Part shown: piece after piece, positions 7,941 to 15,700 of the stretch
Layout of the letters: every line of letters begins with the position of its first letter
Numbering within the stretch: the first letter of the stretch is position 1
From: Candidatus Stygibacter frigidus
Lineage (GTDB): Bacteria; Cloacimonadota; Cloacimonadia; Cloacimonadales; TCS61
Assembly (NCBI GenBank): GCA_030765325.1
Contig: JAVCCT010000116.1
Span: 1 to 21,749, forward strand
Reading direction: 5' to 3'
Length of the DNA: 21,749 nt
Made by a program: the position numbers and the translations under genes
Notes under the pieces: model-generated
What the model was told of the DNA's origin: nothing
The model's database searches: none
Seen by the model: only the letters and a program-made list of their open reading frames with translations

Positions 7941-10900
7941 TTAAAATTCTATGCTGTAATAAACACCAGCCTGGAATTCATAATCATTATCTTCACCAAT
8001 ACCTTCATTGGTTGGTGACATTGCATCAAGAGTTCTAAAGATGGAATTGATGCCTATTTTACTCGAAAGCACATTATCAAGTACATTATCGATCAGGATA
8101 GAATAATCAAGTTTGAATTGCAGGGGATAAGTGATATTGAATTGACGATACCAGTCATAAGGTCCCCAGGCATCTTTTTTGGCATAACCCTCAAGATAAT
8201 ATTTCTTGTTAAATATCATTTTAGCATCCAGAGAAATGTATTCTGCTGCGTCACCATCAGGATTTCCTGTTGCCTGCTGCTTTCCGCCTTCCAGGTTAGC
8301 TATCAGCTTGAAATTAGGATTGGGATTCATGATAAATCTGCCCTTAGCCAGCCACACATCTTCGGCCGGCATTCCCATCCCAAAGGAAGCATTTGTATTC
8401 CCTTCCTGATAAAAAAACATGTCAGCATCAGCATCTTTCTTATAACTGGTGATATTTCCACCTATGCTGAAAGCAAATCCGGCATCTTCTCTTTTATCTG
8501 CATCCCAGGCATAAAAATCACTCGCTGGTGTGGGATCATAAGTGATAAAGAATTCGCCAGAAACGGCTTCTCTATTATCTAAAACAGCAAATGGATCATC
8601 ATCACGATTACGAGGGCTAATACCAGGATAGAGTTGTGAGCCTTCGATATAGGGCTCTATTATTGGATTGGAATCTATCAGATTCTTTCTATATAATCCC
8701 CGCGGCAGCAGCCACACATTTCCTATCGGGATCAGCATGCCACCCACGAATTCCAGTTTATTACCCAGAGTTGAATAAGGGATAGTGGTATTAAATTCCC
8801 GTAAGGGACTTCCACCATCAGCTACCAGACCTGCATAATTTGCTGACACGTCCAAAAGCCCAAATCCTGTATTATAAGTGATCTTTGCTCTGGCTCCCAT
8901 GATGTCTTTAAGCTCTATCTTATCCTGATAAATATTATCGTCTTCATAATAATCATATTCTTCATCCAGCTTTTCTGTACCTGCCATCAGATAACCAAAT
9001 TCCAGCGTAGTCCGTGGAATTATATTGGTTTTAAAAGAAAGTGCTGTTTGTCGCGTAGCCCGTTCAGTTGATTCTGTAGCAGTTGAAGAAGCATCTGCTC
9101 GCGAAAAATCTTCTGCATGGATAAGAGTAAAATCAAAACCCTTAATGCCAAAATCATATTTAACTAATGCTTTGGGATTGGCTCCCCAATATACTTCTGG
9201 TCCAGCTACGATTGTGAGACCATTAAATGATTTTTTACCCATATATTCGATTCCAAAAGGTGCCTTGGCATTCCAGATATCCATGCCTTCCATATCAGTG
9301 GCTTCATAAAGTAGTCCGTAAATATCTCCCTTATATCCCCAATGATAGCGCGGTACATGATAAAATGCTTTCAGATCAAAATCATCAGTACTATATAGTG
9401 CATCAAAATTATAGATTTCCACCCGCTCAGGATCAGTTACTACCCTCGATGTTGTCACTTCCATGCCGGCATCATCAATCTCTGTGGTCAAGGTTACATA
9501 AGAAAGACCCCGCTTCCCATAGTATTGTTCAAGTGGTTTATCTACAGCGTTCCCCAGGATATTTATAGCAAAGTTTCCTGATATATGATTAGTCGGCTGA
9601 AATTCAAATTCCAGATTTATCATTTCACCATTTGAAAAATTCACCCCATTTTTACCATTATTTTCTACTTCCAGAGATTTTCCACTAAATACCATATCTC
9701 CTTTAAGGTTTCCACCGGCCAGGCGAAGAAGGCTCCGTTTGGCTATTTCACTATTCAAAAGATTCACTTCACTGCCAATTTCATGAAGATACATATCGAT
9801 ATTATCTATTTCAGCGTTCATTTCGGCTTTATCTACATTAAAATTGTCTATTGCCCAGATTTTTGAAAGCACATCATAAGCCATTCTGGGTTCTGCCTGG
9901 TAAACTCCATCATCATTAGGACCTGCCAGTCGGCAGATGCCATACCATTCTTCATTCATATTATTTTTACCCTGCACAAAATCAAAATTATAGCCACCAT
10001 TACTCCAGGATGCATGCTTGTCATGAACTGTCAGATTTTCCGTTTGCAGGTATTTCCACCACTCATCACGCCATTCAAACACGCAGCCACCCAAAGCATT
10101 ACCTTCTTCATTTTTACCATAGCTTTTATTATAGATTTCCTGCCAGTTACCTTTTACGATATAAGCTTGACCTGCCTGATCTTCTTTATAAGTAACAGCA
10201 TTAAAGGCATCAGAACCAAACTCAGTTAATAGTACCGGTAAATCAAGCTCACTGTCAACTCTGCTCCACATATCAGTAAAACTTACTCCACGATAAGCAT
10301 TTACGCCTAATATATCAAGATCCGGGCAAAATTCTACTATCAAATCAAGATACTGAATGTCTCCATTGACTATCATGAAGGGATGGTTAGAATCCACTTC
10401 TTTTCCCGCAGCAATTATCTCATTATATAAACTGTAAAGCGACTTTGCTTTTTCCTTATGACGCTCGCCCACAGGAAGATTTTCGATCTCAAAACTTGAC
10501 CATTCCAAACCATAATTACTCTCATTTCCCAGAGCAAACATGATCACCCCTGGTGTATCTTTATATTTCTTTACCAGTTCCACGATGTCTCGCTTGAGGG
10601 TCACTCGCGTTAGCTTGTCTGCATAATTGGTTTGAGGAGTCCATACTCCACCCACGTTATAGCCATATCTTCCCATAAGATGATTCACGATAGTCATGAT
10701 ACCATGCTTATTATACAGATAGCTTACCCAGCGGGGTGGGATCATACCAAAACAGCGGATAGTATTGATTCCCGCTCCCTTCATTAAATTACATTCATAA
10801 TCAAGAATTTGCTCGATTTGCTCGTCGGTGTTTCCATATAAATTGTAGGCATAATTCTCACCGATTGGAGTATAACCCCACACTATACCTTTTACGAAAT

Positions 10901-11063
10901 AATCCTCTCCATCTACCAGAAGTTTCCAGCCGTCAGCATCTTTGTAAGTAGTTACTTTTTCTGGTGACTGAGCAAAAACGGTTGCGGTGAAAAACAAAAT
11001 CTGGAGCATTGCCAGTAAAACAAGAATCCGCTTCTCCTGTACTGCTCTTACTAATTCATTCAT
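7941..11063 (-). CDS. Glycoside hydrolase TIM barrel fused to an outer-membrane beta-barrel
   Basis: 1040 aa from the ATG at 11063, chosen because GGGGGA lies four bases upstream; an ATG at 11075 would add four residues. Numbering below uses the longer form. A signal peptide is cleaved after about TVFA (35). Residues about 45-410 form a clan GH-A (beta/alpha)8 hydrolase, most like GH2/GH5/GH72-type barrels: NTIR (104-107), acid/base E185 in GNESNYG, nucleophile E285 in LLTEFG. A short helical, coiled-coil-like linker (about 415-450) follows. Residues about 475-1044 are alternating amphipathic strands with aromatic girdles and acidic turns, ending in YEFQAGVYYSIEF with the C-terminal Phe typical of the BAM recognition signal. 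The second half therefore looks like a porin-type barrel. As first gene of the operon, and with no SusC/D in the window, it may link glucan cleavage with outer-membrane passage. The exact GH family and the side on which the enzyme sits are unresolved. Confidence 0.75.
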   Translation of the reverse strand: MNELVRAVQEKRILVLLAMLQILFFTATVFAQSPEKVTTYKDADGWKLLVDGEDYFVKGIVWGYTPIGENYAYNLYGNTDEQIEQILDYECNLMKGAGINTIRCFGMIPPRWVSYLYNKHGIMTIVNHLMGRYGYNVGGVWTPQTNYADKLTRVTLKRDIVELVKKYKDTPGVIMFALGNESNYGLEWSSFEIENLPVGERHKEKAKSLYSLYNEIIAAGKEVDSNHPFMIVNGDIQYLDLIVEFCPDLDILGVNAYRGVSFTDMWSRVDSELDLPVLLTEFGSDAFNAVTYKEDQAGQAYIVKGNWQEIYNKSYGKNEEGNALGGCVFEWRDEWWKYLQTENLTVHDKHASWSNGGYNFDFVQGKNNMNEEWYGICRLAGPNDDGVYQAEPRMAYDVLSKIWAIDNFNVDKAEMNAEIDNIDMYLHEIGSEVNLLNSEIAKRSLLRLAGGNLKGDMVFSGKSLEVENNGKNGVNFSNGEMINLEFEFQPTNHISGNFAINILGNAVDKPLEQYYGKRGLSYVTLTTEIDDAGMEVTTSRVVTDPERVEIYNFDALYSTDDFDLKAFYHVPRYHWGYKGDIYGLLYEATDMEGMDIWNAKAPFGIEYMGKKSFNGLTIVAGPEVYWGANPKALVKYDFGIKGFDFTLIHAEDFSRADASSTATESTERATRQTALSFKTNIIPRTTLEFGYLMAGTEKLDEEYDYYEDDNIYQDKIELKDIMGARAKITYNTGFGLLDVSANYAGLVADGGSPLREFNTTIPYSTLGNKLEFVGGMLIPIGNVWLLPRGLYRKNLIDSNPIIEPYIEGSQLYPGISPRNRDDDPFAVLDNREAVSGEFFITYDPTPASDFYAWDADKREDAGFAFSIGGNITSYKKDADADMFFYQEGNTNASFGMGMPAEDVWLAKGRFIMNPNPNFKLIANLEGGKQQATGNPDGDAAEYISLDAKMIFNKKYYLEGYAKKDAWGPYDWYRQFNITYPLQFKLDYSILIDNVLDNVLSSKIGINSIFRTLDAMSPTNEGIGEDNDYEFQAGVYYSIEF

Positions 11064-11127
11064 ACTTTCCCCCATTCATTATTAGTGTTTTTATTTTTTA
11101 TTCTTTTATTAAGTAATCCACTCAATG

Positions 11128-11143
11128 ACTGCTATATAGCAAT
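11128..11143. promoter_or_regulatory. Operator palindrome O1 at the leftward operon promoter
   Basis: TGCTATATAGCA (11130-11141) is a perfect 12-bp palindrome. On the minus strand the 16-bp block ATTGCTATATAGCAGT (11143-11128) matches the operator at 12676-12691 in 15 of 16 positions. It lies 17 bp downstream of a TTGACA, so a bound protein would cover the -10/start region. Assignment to the GntR/LacI-type regulator is inferred from its repetition at all three local promoters. Confidence 0.65.
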
Positions 11144-11160
11144 TGTCAATGCCACTTTTC

Positions 11161-11166
11161 TGTCAA
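11161..11166 (-). promoter_or_regulatory. -35 box of the leftward glucan operon
   Basis: On the minus strand TTGACA (11166-11161) begins the block TTGACAGAAAA, which is identical to the block in front of the rightward operon (12650-12660). A standard -10 at 17 bp is not obvious because that position runs into operator O1. A second TTGACA occurs 18 bp further down (minus strand, about 11148-11143). Confidence 0.45.
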
Positions 11167-11182
11167 GACTTTTTTTTGAAGA

Positions 11183-11222
11183 TATAGGTTTTATAGGTCC
11201 TATATGTCCTATAAGACCTATA
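11183..11222. repeat. TATA-phased 9-bp repeat cluster C upstream of the GH-barrel operon
   Basis: The clearest array, with consecutive units TATAGGTTT, TATAGGTCC, TATATGTCC, TATAAGACC and then TATAA. It contains the perfect odd palindrome TATAGG-T-CCTATA (11192-11204) plus half-sites TATAGG at 11183 and CCTATA at 11208 and 11217, all in 9-bp register. It lies about 17 bp upstream of the minus-strand TTGACA at 11166, a position suited to an activator site. Confidence 0.6.
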
Positions 11223-11262
11223 AAAAGAATATACTTAGCTGAATTAGTGCTTATATAGCAGA

Positions 11263-11310
11263 GCAACAAAACACATAGTGAAATTATAATGTGAGTACGT
11301 GCTTTGTTGC
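11263..11310. repeat. Imperfect inverted repeat, 12-bp arms
   Basis: GCAACAAAACAC (11263-11274) and GTGCTTTGTTGC (11299-11310) pair in 11 of 12 positions around a 24-nt loop. There is no adjacent T-run on either strand, so it does not look like an intrinsic terminator. The right arm runs into TTGCTATGG, which resembles half of the TTGCTATATAGCAA operator. Confidence 0.35.
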
Positions 11311-11378
11311 TATGGCTTGTATCCGGGTGGGGGTATTTTTAGGGGTTTTAGGAACTGGAAGGAGGAAATGGGGAGGGA

Positions 11379-12434
11379 TTATTTTTTAATAGTGGAGCAG
11401 GAATCTCTGAGGACGAGTTTTGCCGGGAGGATGATATGCTGATAATCTATATCATGTCCATTAATTGCGGAGATGAGTAATTTCAGGGATTTTTGGGCAA
11501 TATCTTCTACCGGAGCAGCATTAGTGGTGAGGGTGGGGAAGACTCTGGAGGCGACTTCAATATCATCAAAACCGATAACGCTTATATCTTTAGGAATACT
11601 GAGTCCTAATTCCTGGATAACTTTCATTGCTCCAATAGCCATTGAGTCATTTGCGCATAGAATAGCAGTAGGTGGATTTTTTAATGACAGGAAATACATG
11701 GCTGCTTTTTCTCCGGATCCATAGGAATAATCACCTTTATATACCAGAGATTTGTCAACGTGCAGATTATTGTTATTCAACGCACTCAGGTAACCATGTA
11801 GTCTTTCTTTGCAAATATCTGAATCCATCAAACCGGAGATAAAACCAATCCGCTCATGTCCTTGAGCTGCCAGGTATTTAGTGGATTCAAAGACACTGTT
11901 AAAATTATCTATCGTTACTGAAGCAATGGATTTATCTGAAGCAATATTGTCCAAAAGTACAATGGGCATGAATTTCTTGAGTTCCTGGATTTTATATTCA
12001 ATGCGGGGGAAGCAGCAGATGATACTGGCATCAATTTTTTTCTGGTCATGGATGGGATTCATATCATCAGAATCCGAAAAGATGAGGATATTATAACCCG
12101 CTTTTTTGGCTGTCTTTTCAAGGGCTTTAAAAATAAGTGAATAATAGGGGCTGGAAATTCCTTCATCAATCTGATCATCGAGGAAGAATCCGATATTATT
12201 AGTTACTTTGGGGCTCATCTTGCCATTGCTTACAAATGTCCCCTTAGTAGTGGTTCTATGCAGAATACCTTCTTCCTGCAATTCCATAACGGCTTTTCTA
12301 ACTGTCATATAAGCAACGCCAAATTCTTTCGCAAGCACTCTTTCGCCCGGAAGTTTGTCGATTATTTTACCGGCTTTAATATCTTCTTTAATTTTGTTTT
12401 TTACTTTTATATATTTAGGAATATGATCAGTCAT
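11379..12434 (-). CDS. GntR-type HTH / LacI-type sensor transcriptional regulator (AraR-like architecture)
   Basis: 351 aa. An N-terminal GntR-family winged helix-turn-helix (about 5-72; PGERVLAKEF, then MTVRKAV as recognition region, and the wing TTTKGTFV) is joined to a LacI/GalR-type periplasmic-binding-protein sensor (about 80-347; NIGFFLDD, SSPYYSLIFKALE, ERIGFISG, AILCANDSMAIGAM, ISVIGFDD at 284-291). This is the layout of AraR-type sugar-responsive regulators, which are usually repressors released by a sugar ligand. Here the ligand is probably a beta-gluco-oligosaccharide or glucose derivative (inference). It sits between the two glucan operons, and palindromic sites lie at both operon promoters and in its own upstream region. 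A GGGGG run lies about ten bases before the ATG. The length is normal for the family. Confidence 0.9.
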   Translation of the reverse strand: MTDHIPKYIKVKNKIKEDIKAGKIIDKLPGERVLAKEFGVAYMTVRKAVMELQEEGILHRTTTKGTFVSNGKMSPKVTNNIGFFLDDQIDEGISSPYYSLIFKALEKTAKKAGYNILIFSDSDDMNPIHDQKKIDASIICCFPRIEYKIQELKKFMPIVLLDNIASDKSIASVTIDNFNSVFESTKYLAAQGHERIGFISGLMDSDICKERLHGYLSALNNNNLHVDKSLVYKGDYSYGSGEKAAMYFLSLKNPPTAILCANDSMAIGAMKVIQELGLSIPKDISVIGFDDIEVASRVFPTLTTNAAPVEDIAQKSLKLLISAINGHDIDYQHIILPAKLVLRDSCSTIKK

Positions 12435-12529
12435 TTTCTTATGCCCCCTTTCCTTACAAAGCTTTCTTTTTCTTTAAAAATATATAGCATACAATACTGT
12501 AGCAGAGATAATCTACCACATATATAAAT

Positions 12530-12545
12530 ATTGCTATACTGCAAT
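12530..12545. promoter_or_regulatory. Operator palindrome O2 upstream of the regulator gene
   Basis: ATTGCTATACTGCAAT has perfect 5-bp arms (ATTGC/GCAAT) around TATACT and matches the 16-bp operator at 12676 in 14 of 16 positions. It lies about 8-10 bp downstream of the candidate regulator -10 and about 95 bp before the regulator start, consistent with autoregulation. Confidence 0.55.
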
Positions 12546-12552
12546 TATTCAC

Positions 12553-12581
12553 AAATTTATTAATTGCTGTAATTCCGTCAA
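12553..12581 (-). promoter_or_regulatory. Candidate promoter of the regulator gene
   Basis: On the minus strand TTGACG (12581-12576), 16 bp, then TAAATT (12559-12554). A reasonable but not strong pair, followed immediately by operator O2 and an AT-rich leader of about 120 nt before the ATG at 12434. Confidence 0.35.
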
Positions 12582-12649
12582 GAAAACAATTATGAGGGGT
12601 GTCAAGCATAGCCAGATGGACATGAATATTGTAATAAATTATAAAATAC

Positions 12650-12691
12650 TTGACAGAAAAAACCAAAAGGCAAGAATTGCTATATAGCAAT
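12650..12691 (+). promoter_or_regulatory. Rightward glucan operon promoter with operator O3
   Basis: TTGACA (12650-12655) lies in the block TTGACAGAAAA shared with the leftward operon. Operator O3, ATTGCTATATAGCAAT (12676-12691), is a perfect 16-bp palindrome starting 20 bp after the -35 box, so it would cover the -10/start region. No better -10 is seen at 16-18 bp. The start codon of the GH16 lipoprotein is 59 bp further on. Confidence 0.6.
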
Positions 12692-12749
12692 CAAATGGTT
12701 GCGTGATGGGGATTATAAAAAAAAATAATATAAAAAGGGAGGTTCTTGG

Positions 12750-15700
12750 ATGATAAATAAAAATTTAAGTTTAATTTTATTGGCAGCATTTTTTTTATTT
12801 ATTTTAAGCAGTTGTGATCAGGTTACGAAGCCGGATACAATTATTGATGAAGTAGATAATGGTGACTATGAATTAGTCTGGTTTGATGAGTTTGACCAGG
12901 CAGGCAGTCTTGACGACTCAAAATGGGGATATGACACAGGATATGGTGGAGATGGCTGGGGAAATGATGAATGGCAGCTTTACAAGGATTCTCCAGATAA
13001 CGTGAAAGTAGAAGATGGTAATATGGTTATCACAGCTGCCTGGGATTCAGTAAATTATTCTGAGCCAGGTAAACGTGATGGTTCGATAACTTCTGCACGG
13101 GTTAACACTAAAGACAAATTCTCATTCAAATATGGTAAGGTTCAGGCGCGGATAAAGCCACCCAGTGGAGCAGGGATGTGGCCTGCCTTCTGGATGTTGG
13201 GCGATAGTTTTGATTCCGAAGGCTGGCCCTATTGCGGAGAGATAGACATCATGGAGATGAGCCCCCTGTATCATAATGACAATACTACAATGTTCACACT
13301 TCATTGGTGGAATGACGAAGGACAATATCATGATTCCGATGGAGCAGTACGTGAATTCAGTTATTCACTCACCGATGATTATCATATATTTGAAGTTGAG
13401 TGGGATGGGCAGAGAGTAATCGGAAAGATAGATGATATCACATATTTCGTTAAATTGATAGATCCTGCTAATATGGATGAATTCTTAAAGAAATTCTTTT
13501 TAATATTTAATGTAGCAGTTGGTGGAAATCTGGGTGGTACACCAGATGAGACGACCCAGTGGAATCAGAATATGTATGTGGACTGGGTGCGAGTATATCA
13601 GATTGCCGGACCAGTTATTGGAACTTATGGATTATTTACAGATGAAACTCCAGTGGATGCCGGTCTGGAAGTTGGTGTAAATGCTGAAATATATGTTTGG
13701 GAAAATACCCTTTCCGCTGGATCAATACCCCCTTATGAGGGTGACAATGTAATATCATGGTCAACGGAGGGAGTCGGCTGGTTTGGTGGTGGTATCAGTT
13801 CTACTTTACCAATAGACCTGTCAGGATTTGCGTATGGCAATATAAAATTCATGATCAAGATACCGGCAGATGTAACCTTTAAAATTGGGATAAACGATAC
13901 GGATGGTAATGAGAATTATGTAATTTTCCCGGCAAATGAAACTGCCTTTGGTCTGGTTAGAGATGGTGAATGGGGACAGGCAACCATACCTGTAGATGAA
14001 ATCAAAGGAAGTGTAGATCTGGAGATACTGGACTACGAATTTATAATATTAGAACAAAATGGCGCTCAGTGTGAATTTGCTCTTGATGATATTTACTGGG
14101 ATGGTGGTGGAACTACTCCGAGCAGTGTAGCCTTTGATGCAGATAGCTATGCAATTGATGCCTCTGGTGCTGTGATCACAGTGAATGATCTGGCTGCTGC
14201 AGGAAATACCGTTTCTGTAGATGTAGATAACGGGACAGATACTGTTAGTCTTAATATTATTCTTGATGAAGTAGGCATGGGATCCGGGACATTGAATTTC
14301 GGCATTACAGATGATGCCACGGATACTATTGCAATTACGCCCGATGGTTCATTAACTGCTACATATACAGATTTTAATGGAAATATGAAAACTGACACAG
14401 CTGATATTGAAAGTGGCAGTGCCCCTTCTGGAAATTTTGGTATATTTACGGATGAAACCCCAGTGGATGATGGTTTGGAAATTGATGTAAATGCAAATAT
14501 TTATGTTTGGGAAAACACCCTTACTGCAGGAACAATACCGCCTTATGAGGGGGCAAATGTAATATCATGGTCAACAGAAGGACTTGGTTGGTTTGGCGGC
14601 GGGATCAGTTCTTCATCACCGCTTGATCTTTCAGGATTTGCTAATGGCAATATAAAATTCATGATCAAGATACCAGCAAATGTGACATTTAAAATAGGAA
14701 TAAATGATACGGATGGAATCGAGCATTATGTAACCTTCCCGGCAAATCAAACAGCTTTTGGTTTAGTTAGAGATGGTGAATGGGGACAGGCAACCATACC
14801 AGTAGATGAAATCAAAGGAAGTGTAGATCTGGAGATACTGGCTTATGAATTTATCATTTTAGAAGAAAGTGGCACACAATGTGAATTTGCCCTTGATGAT
14901 ATCTACTGGAACAGTGAAAGTGCTACTGTGAGCAGTGTTTCCTTTGATGCAGATAGCTATGCAATTGATGCCTCTGGTGCTGTGATCACAGTGAATGATC
15001 TGGCTGCTGCAGGAAATACTGTTTCTGTAGATGTAGATAACAATACAGACAATATTAGTCTTGATGTTGTCCTTGATGCGATGGGCATGGGAACAGGTAC
15101 ATTGAATTTTGGACTTACTGCTGATGCCACTGATACAATTGCTATTATAGCAGGAGGTACATTAACAGTAACATATACAGATAGCAATGGTATTATAAAA
15201 AGTGATACAGCTGAAATAGAATCAGGAAGTCCTGATTCACCGGGAGTCGCTGCTCCTTCTCCTTCACAATCTGAGGCTAATGTGATCTCACTTTTTAGCG
15301 ATGCATATACTGATGTTCCTGTAGATACCTGGTCAGCAGACTGGGATCAGGCTGATGTTAGTGACCTTCAAGTTGATGGTGATGATGTGAAGCTTTATAC
15401 AAATCTTGTGTATGCTGGAATTGAGTTTACTTCACAAACCATTGATAGTTCAGAAATGGCATACTTCCATATGGATATCTGGACGCCTGATCCAACGGCA
15501 GCATCAGCAGTATTTAAGATCAAGCTGGTAGATTTCGGTGCTAATGGTGAATGGAGTGGTGGTGATGATGTGGAGCATGAGCTTACTTTTGATGCTGATA
15601 CTACTCCCGCATTACAAACAGGATCCTGGGTATCATTTGATATTCCTATGACTGATTTTACTAATCTGGTTACTACAGCACATCTTGCTCAATTGGTCAT

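Larger units (their letters stand above)
11064..11378. other. Control region between the regulator 3' end and the leftward glucan operon
   Basis: About 315 bp without a gene. From the operon outward it holds an operator-like palindrome (11128-11143), a TTGACA -35 box (11161-11166, minus), 9-bp repeat cluster C (11183-11222), an imperfect operator copy TGCTTATATAGCA (11248-11260) and an imperfect long inverted repeat (11263-11310). No terminator hairpin with a T-run is seen for the regulator gene, so read-through into the glucan operon is possible. Confidence 0.6.
12435..12749. other. Divergent control region between the regulator and the rightward glucan operon
   Basis: 315 bp, very AT-rich and without a credible gene. 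It carries a leftward promoter and operator O2 for the regulator, a rightward TTGACA and operator O3 for the GH16 operon, and a half-site TATATAGCA (12481-12489). GGGAGG (12737-12742) is the ribosome site of the GH16 lipoprotein gene. Confidence 0.6.

Noticed and set aside
8118..8582. 154-aa plus-strand open frame opposite the barrel domain
   Set aside because: It lies wholly antisense to the well-supported GH-barrel gene, with no domain and no operon context.
3688..11222. Inserted mobile-element ends or iterons as explanation of the TATAGGNCC arrays
   Set aside because: No transposase, target duplication or replication gene is present, and the arrays lie at promoter or intergenic positions, so a regulatory reading fits better.
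11367..11441. 24-codon plus-strand frame after a GGAAGGAGGAA purine stretch
   Set aside because: It has a good-looking ribosome site, but the frame is very short and mostly antisense to the regulator C-terminus; probably chance from the purine-rich stretch.
12454..12690. 78-aa minus-strand open frame between regulator and GH16 gene
   Set aside because: Its composition is unusually hydrophobic and AT-driven, it has no ribosome site and no recognisable domain, and it covers both operators and promoters.
13620..15239. CRISPR or minisatellite reading of the repeated DNA
   Set aside because: The period is 810 bp, in frame, with domain-like translation; it is a coding duplication.
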